Below are positions 7,129-15,671 of a DNA stretch of 32,942 nucleotides, piece after piece. A program made the translations under genes and the position numbers. Origin of the DNA: Deltaproteobacteria bacterium (lineage in GTDB: Bacteria > Desulfobacterota_D > UBA1144 > Nemesobacterales > Nemesobacteraceae); assembly GCA_029262295.1 (NCBI GenBank), contig JAJCZR010000059.1:1-32942 (forward strand), given 5' to 3'. Positions within the stretch are counted from its first letter, which is position 1. Each line of letters opens with the position of its first letter. The notes under the pieces are model-generated. The model ran no database searches, was not told where the DNA came from, and saw nothing but the letters and a program-made list of their open reading frames with translations.

Positions 7129-9618
7129 TTAGCCTTTTGGGTGAAGAATCTCGACATTTGGAAGTCCCCAACATTTATAACCCATATCCTTGGCCATCAT
7201 AGCGAGGCCTTCAGTTTCTATAAAATATTTGTATGGGAAGGTCGGAAATATCAGTCCTTCCCTGTGTAAATCTGCATTAATCATAAGCATTGTTCCACCA
7301 ACTGAGTCAATTTCAATATTTTCATAGTCCTTTAGCTCAGTTAGATAAGTTCTTCCAAGTCCATAAGGAGGTTGCATTATTCCATTTAGAAGAAAGTTTT
7401 TCAATTTAATTGAAGTTGCATTTTGATTGAATTTAAAGGAGTTAAGATCAAATGGTTCTCCATTTAAGCCCACACAACTTGGGACAACAATATCTTTTTC
7501 AGAATCCAAAAGAATTTCTATAATATTTTCTGGCCAGTCTGCAACATCGATATCAATCCAAAGAACCCATTTCTGATTTGTTAATGTGTGTGATAAAAGA
7601 ATATTCCTGCTTTTTGCTATAATTGATCTTCTTTTTAATTGTTTGAGAGGTTCCCATCTCGGCCCATCAATCTTAAATCTGAAGTCGTGTTTAATAATAT
7701 CAACTGAATTAAACATTTTTTGAAGATCACTTTGCTTTTCTTTAAGGGCTTCAAACGTGCCATCTTCACTGTCACTTTCGAGTACTCCAAGTGATATTTT
7801 CTCATGAGGGTAGCTCAGTTTTTCAAGATTACTAAAGAAGATTGATAAACAATTCTTAGCATTTTTTGCCGGTGAGAGGATCAGAATTTCTGAAAATTTC
7901 TCCCTTTTTTTAGAAAGATATTTTTTCTTTATGTATGGCTCATATATTTCTTCCCTTTTTTTATTTAATTTGTATCTTTTGTAAAATTCATCTTTTTCTA
8001 ACTTGTTTTCTTCTAAGATTTTGTCTAGTTTTTCATAAAATAAATGCCCTTTGAATTTATTTGTTGCTTGTTTTATGTGTTTTTCAAAGTGCTTTTTTCC
8101 AAAAGTATTTTTTTCATGAAAAAAATAAGTATATAAAGATGGGAAATCTGCCAATACTGATTTTGAATTAAGAAAAAGATTGTTGGTTACAGGAGTATCT
8201 TCCCCTCTTGAGATATTAGGGTATTTTTTTAGAAGTTTTTTTCTGCATAAAAAAGAACCTTCCCAAATCCTTTTTTTTGAATAAATTATTTTTTCTTCAA
8301 ATGGAAATAGTATTTGATGTCTGTTCAGAAAACATACATCGGCACTAAAAAAATCTAAGAGTAAATATTGAAACTCTATTCTTTCGGGATGAGAAAAATC
8401 ATCATCGTCCCACTGTGTAATATATTTTCCGGCGCAATTTCCTACCCCAATATTTCTCAATTCACCAAGCTTCTTATTTTCCTCTGGAAGCTTATGATAA
8501 ATAATTTTATCACTCTGGAGTTTTACTATCCAGTCTTGCAGCTTGTTACAATTTCCATCATCTAGTATTATGAGTTCCTTTTTGGAGTAAGTCTGATTAA
8601 GAAATGATTTTACAGCTGTTTTAGCTAGTTCATATCTGTTTTGTGTAACCATCAAACAAGATATTAAGGGCGGGTCGGAATTAATATATGAGTTGGATAA
8701 TAAGAGTTTCTTATCCGTTTGGCAGGATGAAAGTTTTTTTCCATTTAGAAACAGGTTTGTTTCAATTTTTGAAGATACAGAGTCAGAAACTTTCCAATAA
8801 TCTACTATACTTTGATTATCCATCTCATTTGCTCTTAAATCCATTTTTTTTCTATCAATGAAGTATTCTGCTCTTGTTTTGTATTTTTTGATTAGATTAT
8901 GAGTCTTATTTACAAAATTCATTTTTGGTCTGGCTTTGATCCAACTTCCTTTCCAGTGGTGTACTGCGTGTATTTTTTCAATTACTTCCTTTTTCCCTTT
9001 ATTCTCAATTAAAAACTGGCTCCAGCTTTGCTGGTTTGTAATTGGATAAATAATTTCAGGGTCAATCAATGCAATATTTTTGTTCTCACTGTAACTTTCA
9101 AATGTTTTTGATAAAAAGAAAGGGCCTGTTGCATCAAGAACCCCTGATTTGTTTTTATTTTCCTCAATTTGCTCGAATAGGTGGCTCCAAAATTTATTTT
9201 TTGGGGTTGAAGCCATAAAAGCATTACAAATAATATTTTTTATTCCCCTTTCTCTTGCTAATATAAAATTAGAATGGGCCTTAGGTTCTTTTCCGATAAC
9301 CAATTCATTTCCTTCCAGCAGAGGTTCAATGTTTTTTAGACATTCAAAGTCAAGATCAACATAAAGGCCACCAAAATAATCAAGCAAAAAATACCTAATG
9401 GCATCTATTCTCATTATTTCTTCTGAGTAATTGTCATAAGTTGAGAGAAACCAATTGTAGTGGTTCTTTATAAAAGTTCTGTTTTCTCCATCAGTCCAAA
9501 GCCGGTATTCCCAATCTGGGTGTTTTTCTATCCATGAATTTCTGAACTTGATAAATTCAGAAGGGATTGAATTATTTCTATAGGTTTGATGAATGATCCT
9601 CGGGATTTTTAGATTCAT
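7129..9618 (-). CDS. Three-domain glycosyltransferase: GT32-like, GT2, Anp1/GT62-like
   Basis: 829 residues. Domain 1 (about 1-250) begins IPRIIHQTYRNN and has WEYRLWTD and a DLD motif at 88-90 in GGLYVDLD, typical of Och1/GT32 sugar-binding-type transferases. Domain 2 (about 317-500) is a GT2/GT-A fold with SCLMVTQNRYELAKTAVKSF, an ILDDG site and the acidic run DDDD at 404-407. Domain 3 (about 576-829) has WVLWIDIDVADWPENII with DID at 689-691, VGGTMLMINADLHREG, FPTFP and ETEG at 801-804. This is the pattern I know from Anp1/Mnn9 mannosyltransferases (GT62), best known from fungi. All three acidic motifs are present, so three transfer activities are possible. It follows the other GT32-like gene by 4 bp on the same strand. 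Acceptor and sugars are unknown; a surface or protein-linked glycan is likely. Confidence 0.85.
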   Translation of the reverse strand: MNLKIPRIIHQTYRNNSIPSEFIKFRNSWIEKHPDWEYRLWTDGENRTFIKNHYNWFLSTYDNYSEEIMRIDAIRYFLLDYFGGLYVDLDFECLKNIEPLLEGNELVIGKEPKAHSNFILARERGIKNIICNAFMASTPKNKFWSHLFEQIEENKNKSGVLDATGPFFLSKTFESYSENKNIALIDPEIIYPITNQQSWSQFLIENKGKKEVIEKIHAVHHWKGSWIKARPKMNFVNKTHNLIKKYKTRAEYFIDRKKMDLRANEMDNQSIVDYWKVSDSVSSKIETNLFLNGKKLSSCQTDKKLLLSNSYINSDPPLISCLMVTQNRYELAKTAVKSFLNQTYSKKELIILDDGNCNKLQDWIVKLQSDKIIYHKLPEENKKLGELRNIGVGNCAGKYITQWDDDDFSHPERIEFQYLLLDFFSADVCFLNRHQILFPFEEKIIYSKKRIWEGSFLCRKKLLKKYPNISRGEDTPVTNNLFLNSKSVLADFPSLYTYFFHEKNTFGKKHFEKHIKQATNKFKGHLFYEKLDKILEENKLEKDEFYKRYKLNKKREEIYEPYIKKKYLSKKREKFSEILILSPAKNAKNCLSIFFSNLEKLSYPHEKISLGVLESDSEDGTFEALKEKQSDLQKMFNSVDIIKHDFRFKIDGPRWEPLKQLKRRSIIAKSRNILLSHTLTNQKWVLWIDIDVADWPENIIEILLDSEKDIVVPSCVGLNGEPFDLNSFKFNQNATSIKLKNFLLNGIMQPPYGLGRTYLTELKDYENIEIDSVGGTMLMINADLHREGLIFPTFPYKYFIETEGLAMMAKDMGYKCWGLPNVEILHPKG

Positions 9619-9622
9619 GGTT

Positions 9623-10459
9623 TCAATGCTTTAATTTATTTTTTATTATTCGTTTAAAAAGATTGAGCCAGTCAAAAATATTAATTGAGTTCATCTTGTT
9701 TAGCTCTGCACTGCTCATTGTTAGAGAACGTTTTGCATTAGGGGAGTTGTATATATGATTCCAGTAATGTACACCAATTGTTTCTTTGTAGAAACTGTCT
9801 TTAAGAATCATTAATGCCGATTTTTTTCTATAAAGCACCGGAATTAATTTGTTTGTAATATCTACAACTGGATTAAAATACTTATGGTTTAAAACTTTTA
9901 TCTTTGAATTGTTTAAATTATCAAAATTTTTTGAGATATAAAGTGGGCCTGTTTCATATGCCGCAAAATTATGCTCTTTTTTGATTTCAAGCTCATCAAT
10001 CAGAAGTTTTATATTTTTGTTTTGTGGCACAGATGCAATAAATGAGTTGCATATTCTGTTTTTCTGTAAGTGATGGTATTGGTATTTAAAATGAGATTCA
10101 GGTTGTTTTGTTAAAATTAGTTCTTTTTTAAATAAAGTTTTTTTTTGAAAAAGAGTATTCAGGCTTTTAATACATTTTGAATCAATATCCACATAGACCC
10201 CACCCATCTTATAAAGCACAATTAGCCTGAAAAGATCAGCTCTATAAATTTGCTCAGGATAGCTCTGGTATAATTCCATTAAAGCTGGAAAATGCTCTAA
10301 AACAAACTTGTACATTAGTTCATCAGTCCATAGCCGGTATTCCCAATCAGTGTTTTTATTCTTCCAGCTATCTGCAAGAGGTTGTAAATACTCCGGCAAA
10401 TTATGATCTTTCCATGTTTGGTGTATTATTTGAGGAATTTTTGATTTATTGTTATCCAC
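9623..10459 (-). CDS. GT32-like glycosyltransferase
   Basis: 278 residues from a GTG start at 10459 (an in-frame TAA lies three codons upstream, so no longer form is possible). IPQIIHQTWKDHNLPEY, WEYRLWTDE, YRADLFRLIVLYKMGGVYVD and the DID motif at 91-93 are the hallmarks of the DXD sugar-binding region of Och1/capsular GT32-type enzymes. NRICNSFIASVPQNK and a final GVHYWNHIY also match the family. It is close in layout to domain 1 of the downstream three-domain protein, suggesting duplication within the island. No convincing ribosome-binding site precedes the GTG. Its start codon is only 8 bp from that of the divergent GT2 gene, so its promoter must overlap that gene. Confidence 0.85.
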   Translation of the reverse strand: MDNNKSKIPQIIHQTWKDHNLPEYLQPLADSWKNKNTDWEYRLWTDELMYKFVLEHFPALMELYQSYPEQIYRADLFRLIVLYKMGGVYVDIDSKCIKSLNTLFQKKTLFKKELILTKQPESHFKYQYHHLQKNRICNSFIASVPQNKNIKLLIDELEIKKEHNFAAYETGPLYISKNFDNLNNSKIKVLNHKYFNPVVDITNKLIPVLYRKKSALMILKDSFYKETIGVHYWNHIYNSPNAKRSLTMSSAELNKMNSINIFDWLNLFKRIIKNKLKH

Positions 10460-10467
10460 TTTTAATT

Positions 10468-11892
10468 ATGAAAAAAGATATTTTAATTGCGGTAATAATA
10501 CCTGTTTATAAGAGAGACAAGGAGCTTTCCTGTCTCTTAAACTCTCTGGAAAACCTTCGTTGTAAGCACATTCATATAATAGTGGTAAATAACAGCGAGT
10601 TTGATCTGAGTTATTTATATGAACGAAATGAAAGTATAAAAATTATTGAACTTAGCAAAAATTACGGGGCGACTGCTGGTTTCAATGCCGGAATTGAATT
10701 TGCAATAAAAGATGGCAAATATAAATACCTTTGGCTTCTGGATTCTGATCTTATTCTAGAAAAGAACTGTCTAGAGAGGCTTCTGCCAGTAATTGAGAAT
10801 GATGAATCAATAGGTGTTGTAGGACCTAAAATTATAAATTCCGTAGATAGGGGTTTAATAGTGGAAATAGGTGGAAATATTGATCTTAATACCGGGAATA
10901 TTCATCCAATTGGTTGTAACCAGCCCGATTCAATTGAAAAGAAAGTTAGTAAGGTTGATTATCTTGGATCAGGAATATCACTTATAAGGTCTGATGCAAT
11001 TAAAGAAGTGGGCTTGATGGATGAAAATTACTACTTTCTTTGGGACGATATAGACTATTGCCTACGTTTTAAGAAAAATAGGTATCAGGTTGTAGCTGTT
11101 TCAGATGCAGTAGTTTATCATCCGGCTTTTACTGAAAAAAGGGATCAGAGGTTGAGTGTTTACTATGGAATAAGAAATATGCTTTTTCTTATAAGTAAAT
11201 ATGGTTCATTTATTAACATCCTAAATTTCAACTATATTACGCTCAGAAAAAACCTTAAAAGTATATTGTATGCTTTGTTGAATAAAAATATATCTTTTGA
11301 AAAATTCAGGTTTTTTGCTTTCAAAGATTTTATTTTTAACAATTTGGGAGAAGGTATATTTGATTTATCAGAAAGAAGTATACAAAAGAAAAAAATGCCT
11401 ATTGAGCTAAATTTGTCAGGTAAAGAAAAAATTATCCTTTTTTCAAACTCAACTTCCGACATTATCAAGATACTGATTGATTATATCAAAAAGAAAAATC
11501 CAAAAGTTAAGGTAGCTCTTCTATGTGAAGAAAATAGAAAAAATATTTTCAGAAATTTTGGTTTTGATGAAATTATTACTTTTAATGATAAAAAAAAATT
11601 TCTCTTGGCATATATGAACCTTTTCTCAAGATTAAGAAAAGAAAATTTTGATTTTGCAATTAACCCAGTTACCGATTTAGAACTTCCATATCAACATGCA
11701 TTTAATGAGGTGCTAATATGGAATGATGAAAATAAAAGATTTTACAGATCACATAATAATCTTTATTCATTATGGAAACCTTTGTTAGCTCTCGGATTAT
11801 CAGAATTGCTTGCAATTATAATGCTTCCATTTTTATCTTTGGCATCTTTTCACCATAGATTTATTAAAAAAAATAATACCAATTATGATTGA
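10468..11892 (+). CDS. GT2-family glycosyltransferase with C-terminal extension
   Basis: 474 residues from ATG 10468. A start at 10414 would run deep into the opposite gene and add a non-family N-terminus. The first ~280 residues are a GT2/rhamnosyltransferase-type GT-A domain: IAVIIPVYKR at the N-terminus, VVNNSE, the GATAGFNAGI nucleotide-sugar motif, LWLLDSDLIL with DSD at 92-94, and YYFLWDDIDYCLRFK. From about residue 300 there is an additional region with alternating strands and helices (KEKIILFSNSTSDIIKILID, VKVALLCEENRKNIF) that resembles a small Rossmann-like fold. It ends in a hydrophobic stretch near the C-terminus that could anchor the protein to the membrane. The extension is not a standard part of GT2 enzymes; its role is unknown. 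Confidence 0.85.
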   Translation: MKKDILIAVIIPVYKRDKELSCLLNSLENLRCKHIHIIVVNNSEFDLSYLYERNESIKIIELSKNYGATAGFNAGIEFAIKDGKYKYLWLLDSDLILEKNCLERLLPVIENDESIGVVGPKIINSVDRGLIVEIGGNIDLNTGNIHPIGCNQPDSIEKKVSKVDYLGSGISLIRSDAIKEVGLMDENYYFLWDDIDYCLRFKKNRYQVVAVSDAVVYHPAFTEKRDQRLSVYYGIRNMLFLISKYGSFINILNFNYITLRKNLKSILYALLNKNISFEKFRFFAFKDFIFNNLGEGIFDLSERSIQKKKMPIELNLSGKEKIILFSNSTSDIIKILIDYIKKKNPKVKVALLCEENRKNIFRNFGFDEIITFNDKKKFLLAYMNLFSRLRKENFDFAINPVTDLELPYQHAFNEVLIWNDENKRFYRSHNNLYSLWKPLLALGLSELLAIIMLPFLSLASFHHRFIKKNNTNYD

Positions 11893-12514
11893 AATAGATT
11901 CTGTAGTTAAAAAAATTAGATTTCTTGAGAAAGTCCCGATATTTTCAAAAGTTAAATTAACAGATGAAGAGCAGGCAAAACGAACGAAACCCAAAAAATA
12001 TTTTCAGTTGATTATTGATCTTCTAAATGCAATAGAAGGAGAAATAATAGTAGAAATTGGTAGTATGAGAACACCAATTGATCATGATCCTGAATTGACA
12101 TTTATGTGCTGTAATGATGGCCACTCAACTTTTTATTGGTGTAAGTCGGAAAAAGAAATTTATTCAGTAGATATAAATTTTAACACATATTTGTGTGTTA
12201 TCCGCAATCTGTCTAAGAATAGAAACCTGCAGCCCGTGAATAATGGAGGGATAAAGTTTCTCAAAAAATTTGATAAAAAAATTGATCTTCTGTTTTTGGA
12301 TGCCTGGGATGTTTATCCTCATATAAAATATTCTGAGAGGCACCTTCAGGCATATTTTGCTGCTAAAGATAAAATGAGTGATAAATGTATTGTGGCCATT
12401 GATGATACTGATATTGCTTTTGGGGGTAAAGGAAAACTTGTTATCCCTGAGCTAATAAAAGACGGTTTTGATATACTAAATGAGGGTAGGGTAACTATTG
12501 CTCTTCGGATTTAA
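11885..12514 (+). CDS. Putative class I SAM-dependent methyltransferase-like protein
   Basis: 209 residues. The ATG lies inside the end of the GT2 gene (8-bp overlap), implying translational coupling. IIVEIGSMRTPIDHDPE resembles motif I of a Rossmann methyltransferase (hydrophobic strand then E-x-G). KEIYSVDIN gives an acidic residue at the end of strand 2, and KIDLLFLDAWD resembles motif IV. KCIVAIDDTDIAFGGKG follows at the expected place for strand 5. This pattern is close to the Methyltransf_24 type found in glycan clusters. The glycine-rich loop is imperfect, and Cys/His in FMCCNDGHSTFYWC are unusual, so activity is uncertain. A role in modifying the glycan built by the neighbours is inference. 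Confidence 0.55.
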   Translation: MIEIDSVVKKIRFLEKVPIFSKVKLTDEEQAKRTKPKKYFQLIIDLLNAIEGEIIVEIGSMRTPIDHDPELTFMCCNDGHSTFYWCKSEKEIYSVDINFNTYLCVIRNLSKNRNLQPVNNGGIKFLKKFDKKIDLLFLDAWDVYPHIKYSERHLQAYFAAKDKMSDKCIVAIDDTDIAFGGKGKLVIPELIKDGFDILNEGRVTIALRI

Positions 12515-12523
12515 GTCAGAGAT

Positions 12524-13229
12524 ATGATTAGAAAACTTAAAAAAATATTATTCTCTAAAATTTACAAAAAAAATGATTCTTCCTTTCTTGAAAATCTCCT
12601 TGAAAATTCATTAAGTTAGGAATCAAAAGCTTTTTTTTGTTCAGATTGGCGGATATGATGGAATATCATTTGATCCCATTCATAAATTTATTGTTCAAAA
12701 CAAAAATAGAGTTCATGGAATTATTCTAGAACCGCTTAATGATGCTTTTGAAAAGTTGAAAGAAACATATAAGGATTATCCGAATATTATCTTATTAAAT
12801 TTAGCTATTCATAATAGCAAAAAACAAGAAATAATTTATAGAGTTAATTCTGGTAAACTTCAAAATTATCCTGTTTGGGCAAAAGGTGTGGCGTCATTCA
12901 ATGTTGTCCATTTTAAATTATTTGATCTAAGCGGGAACGACCTAATAAAAGAAGAAGTAGAATGCATCTCACTAGCTGAATTAATTGATAGATATAATCT
13001 GGACAACACTGATCTTCTTCAAATTGATACAGAAGGGTATGACAGTAAGATAATTCTAAATATTAATTTTGATATATTTCGACCCAAAATTATATCCTTT
13101 GAGCATGGACTTCCAAGAAATGTGATGTCTAAGAAAGTTTTTTCTGATGTATTAGAACTACTGAATGAAAAATGCTACAAGGTAAATAAAGAGTACTTTG
13201 ATGCAGTAGCATACAGATCTGGCAAATAA
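12524..13229 (+). pseudogene. FkbM-family methyltransferase, disrupted at two homopolymers
   Basis: ATG 12524 opens a short Lys-rich N-terminus ending at a TAG at 12617. Inserting one A near 12613 would continue the frame into LGIKSFF. A further missing T in the T8 tract at 12631-12638 would restore the frame VQIGGYDGISFDP (motif I). That last frame runs unbroken to 13229 and contains HGIILEPLNDAFEKLK, IILLNLAIHN, LLQIDTEGYDSKII (the D-x-E-G signature of FkbM) and IISFEHG. FkbM enzymes O-methylate sugars or hydroxyls. Both lesions are single-base losses at homopolymers, so recent inactivation, phase variation or sequencing error are all possible. A shortened product from ATG 12756 would lack the SAM-binding motif. 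Confidence 0.75.
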
Positions 13230-13262
13230 TTAGAAACAAAACCACTTTCATATGTGAATAAA

Positions 13263-14936
13263 TTATCCAGTCTTCATAAAATCAGCTTTTTCAATTTTAA
13301 TATCTGTATTTTCTTTAAAGAATTTTTCTATTTCTTCTAAAAGAAGGTCTTTTGAAGATTTATCAAGTGCAGAAACCATCTGTGATCCAAATCTTTCTTT
13401 TAAGTTTCTAATAGTTGCTTGATCTGCCATATCTTTTTTATTAAAAATGAGGAGTTTTGGAATATTCTGGCAGTCCATAGATTCGATTATCTGCTCGACA
13501 GATTCAATCTTTTCATCAACAAATGGGTCACTTGCATCTGCAACATGTACAAGTAGATCAGCCTCACCAATCTCTTCAAGGGTGGCCCTGAAAGCATTTA
13601 CTAGTTCTTTGGGAAGTTTGCTGATAAAACCAACAGTGTCTGTCATTAACACTTGTCCATTAGATGGGAGCATAAGTTTTCTTGTTGTAGGATTAAGAGT
13701 GGAAAAAAGCTTGTTCTGAGAAACAACATTTGAATTTGTTGCAAGGTTAAAGAGTGTCGATTTACCAACATTTGTATAACCAATGAAAGATACAGTTGGA
13801 ATACCTGTTACTTTTCTGTTCTTTCTTGTATGTTCCCTTCTTCTTTGAAGCCCATTAATCTGTTTTTCAAGCAGGTCTATCTCTTTTCTTGCTTTTCTTC
13901 TTTCCTGTTCGAGTTTCTTTTCACCTGGCCCCCTTGTTCCTATACCCCCACCAAGCTGTGAAAGTTCAACTCCTTTTCCCCTAAGCCTGGGAAGGTTGTA
14001 TTTTAAATCTGCAAGCCTCACCTGAATTTTTCCTTCATTGGTGGTTGCATGTTTTGCAAATATTTCTATTATAAGCTGGCTTCTATCCAGAACATCAATA
14101 TCTGCTTCTTTAAAAATAGCATTTGCCTGAGTGGGTGTGAGTTCAGTATCAAAAATTATAGTGTCTGCACCGTAATGCCTTGCGTGAAGGATAATTTCCT
14201 TTAGTTTTCCTTTACCCACAAGATATCTTGGATCAATTTTTCTTCTTATCTGAATTAGTTTGTTGATGACAGTTTTGCCTGCAGATTTTGCAAGAGATTC
14301 AAGTTCTTCTAAGGAATTTTCAGCAATATATTTATATTTAGTATCAAAGCCGACAAGAATTACTCCTTCAGTTTCTATATTGCCGCCGTTTTTGTAATAG
14401 GCTTTTTCAAGTTCTGATTCAATTTCGTTAATTTTATATTCAAAGTTGGTATCTGTTTCCCCAAGATTTGAGAATCTATTTATCTCCCATTTGCTGTCAT
14501 CATCCTTATTAGCAGAAATAATATTTGCATAGCTAAATTTTCCAGGGGAACCATCTTTATTAACTTCCACTACACTTACAAGATCAAGACGCTCACTTGC
14601 AAGTGTTATGAGATCAGGCCGAGTGAGTTCACTGTTTTTAATGTTTGTTCTTACTGCCCTGTATCCTTTCAACCTGAACTTGGCTTCCCTTCTTCTACCA
14701 ATTAGTTCACTGAATGGAAAATCACTGAGCTCACCGATAAACACAAAACTTATTTTTCCTGCCCTGTTTATGAGTATCGTTATATTCTTTTTTATTTCTC
14801 TGGAAATATTGGAGAGAGTTCTGTTTAGTTCTAGAGTAATTATTTCATTCTTGGGTATCTTTCTTCTGAATATTCTTTCTATGTTTTTTAATTCACCTTT
14901 TGTAAGGCCATCTGTATTACCGTATATTTTATCTAT
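13263..14936 (-). CDS. hflX: Ribosome-associated GTPase HflX, long form, probable ATA start
   Basis: HflX splits stalled or stress-damaged 70S ribosomes. The HflX N-terminal domain includes RRKIDPRYLVGKGKLKEI, and GGGIGTRGPGEKKLE and a coiled coil lead into the G domain with GYTNVGKST (386-394 counting from the ATA), switch DTVGF (433-437) and NKKD. The first ATG/GTG/TTG in frame is GTG 14744, but homology-like sequence continues upstream for 64 more codons without a stop. It includes DKIYGNTDGL, the usual N-terminus of long-form HflX, and a continuous LINRAGKISFVFIGE strand. The only plausible start is ATA 14936-14934, ten bases after GGAGG, because the in-frame stop upstream leaves no standard start codon. 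The enzyme would be 557 residues. Gene identity is certain; the start is inferred. Confidence 0.93.
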   Translation of the reverse strand: MDKIYGNTDGLTKGELKNIERIFRRKIPKNEIITLELNRTLSNISREIKKNITILINRAGKISFVFIGELSDFPFSELIGRRREAKFRLKGYRAVRTNIKNSELTRPDLITLASERLDLVSVVEVNKDGSPGKFSYANIISANKDDDSKWEINRFSNLGETDTNFEYKINEIESELEKAYYKNGGNIETEGVILVGFDTKYKYIAENSLEELESLAKSAGKTVINKLIQIRRKIDPRYLVGKGKLKEIILHARHYGADTIIFDTELTPTQANAIFKEADIDVLDRSQLIIEIFAKHATTNEGKIQVRLADLKYNLPRLRGKGVELSQLGGGIGTRGPGEKKLEQERRKARKEIDLLEKQINGLQRRREHTRKNRKVTGIPTVSFIGYTNVGKSTLFNLATNSNVVSQNKLFSTLNPTTRKLMLPSNGQVLMTDTVGFISKLPKELVNAFRATLEEIGEADLLVHVADASDPFVDEKIESVEQIIESMDCQNIPKLLIFNKKDMADQATIRNLKERFGSQMVSALDKSSKDLLLEEIEKFFKENTDIKIEKADFMKTG

Positions 14937-15016
14937 TGGTTTTTTTCCTCCTTTAAATTTAAGTATGTCTTATTAGTATATATTTGAATCAAAAACCTAA
15001 CAAGCTGGTTTTATTA

Positions 15017-15475
15017 ATGAATAATTTTGAAAAAGAACTTGAAGGCCTTTTTAATAATTTGCAGAATAATTTGCCTGTAACACAATCTTGTGAATTCAAT
15101 TTTTCTGAAATAAAAAAATCGATTTATAAAAAGTTTGAAGATGCCATAAACTTTCTAAATGAGAAGTATGAGTACAAAGCAATTCAAATAATAAAAGTAA
15201 ATAATAATTTTTTGTCCCTGCTATTCAATGTTGATAAAGGTGTGGGTTTTTTAATAATATTTGGAAAATCAAAGTTGGTTTTGGCCTTATTTGAAGATGA
15301 TAATTTTATAACATTTATAGGAAGGTCTAAAAATTTACAAAATAAAAATATTAAACTTTTGAGATTGAATATTAATTCACAGAATAAAAATGAATATAAA
15401 TTAGCTGATAACAGTGGTATGAAAATAGATATTAATGAAGTGGTACTTCAGATAATAAGATGGAGTTTAAATTAA
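15017..15475 (+). CDS. Hypothetical protein
   Basis: 152 residues from ATG 15017; a TTG at 14984 in the same frame would add 11. I do not recognise the family. The N-terminal third is helical and charged. The middle has alternating hydrophobic strands (FLSLLFNVDKGVGFLIIFG, LVLALFEDD, FITFIGRS) suggesting a small beta-rich domain. The end, DINEVVLQIIRWSLN, looks like a closing helix. It is divergent from hflX with under 100 bp between them and converges on a 43-residue membrane protein, their stop codons overlapping at a TTAA. Asn and Lys content is high. No signal peptide and no clear ribosome-binding site. Confidence 0.5.
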   Translation: MNNFEKELEGLFNNLQNNLPVTQSCEFNFSEIKKSIYKKFEDAINFLNEKYEYKAIQIIKVNNNFLSLLFNVDKGVGFLIIFGKSKLVLALFEDDNFITFIGRSKNLQNKNIKLLRLNINSQNKNEYKLADNSGMKIDINEVVLQIIRWSLN

Positions 15476-15603
15476 GGATTTAAAACAAAATGTGTCATAA
15501 ATGCTAGAAGCATAATAAGAAATATTAGTAAAGGTACACCAAGTATATAGCGAAGGCCTTCTTTTTCGTGAGGCTCTAGTTTCCCAATCAGTTTTTCAAG
15601 CAT
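15472..15603 (-). CDS. Small single-pass membrane protein (43 residues)
   Basis: ATG at 15603, stop at 15472-15474, overlapping the opposite gene's stop. The peptide starts with an amphipathic, charged segment (MLEKLIGKLEPHEKEGLRYI) followed by a ~20-residue hydrophobic helix (LGVPLLIFLIMLLAFMTHFV) and a short tail, giving one transmembrane span with a cytoplasmic N-terminus predicted. TATAAT lies 8 bases before the ATG with TTTACT 16 bases further up. If that promoter is used the mRNA would be nearly leaderless, consistent with the lack of a Shine-Dalgarno. No family recognised. Confidence 0.5.
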   Translation of the reverse strand: MLEKLIGKLEPHEKEGLRYILGVPLLIFLIMLLAFMTHFVLNP

Positions 15604-15671
15604 GATTAATCATTATAACAAAAGGGCTTTACAAGTAAAGGTGTGATTAGCAGTTTTTTTGTCTTGCTTTC

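Noticed and set aside
10414-10467. Longer N-terminus for the GT2 gene from ATG 10414
   Set aside because: The added residues are the antisense of the GT32-like gene and do not belong to the GT2 fold, whose first strand starts right after ATG 10468.
12524-13229. Programmed frameshifting as an explanation of the FkbM gene
   Set aside because: Two separate single-base losses would be needed, and the first is not at a recognisable slippery heptamer; lesion or sequence error is simpler.
14608-14976. Long plus-strand open frame opposite the 5' part of hflX
   Set aside because: It is the antisense shadow of hflX; the minus-strand frame has clear HflX homology across the same bases.
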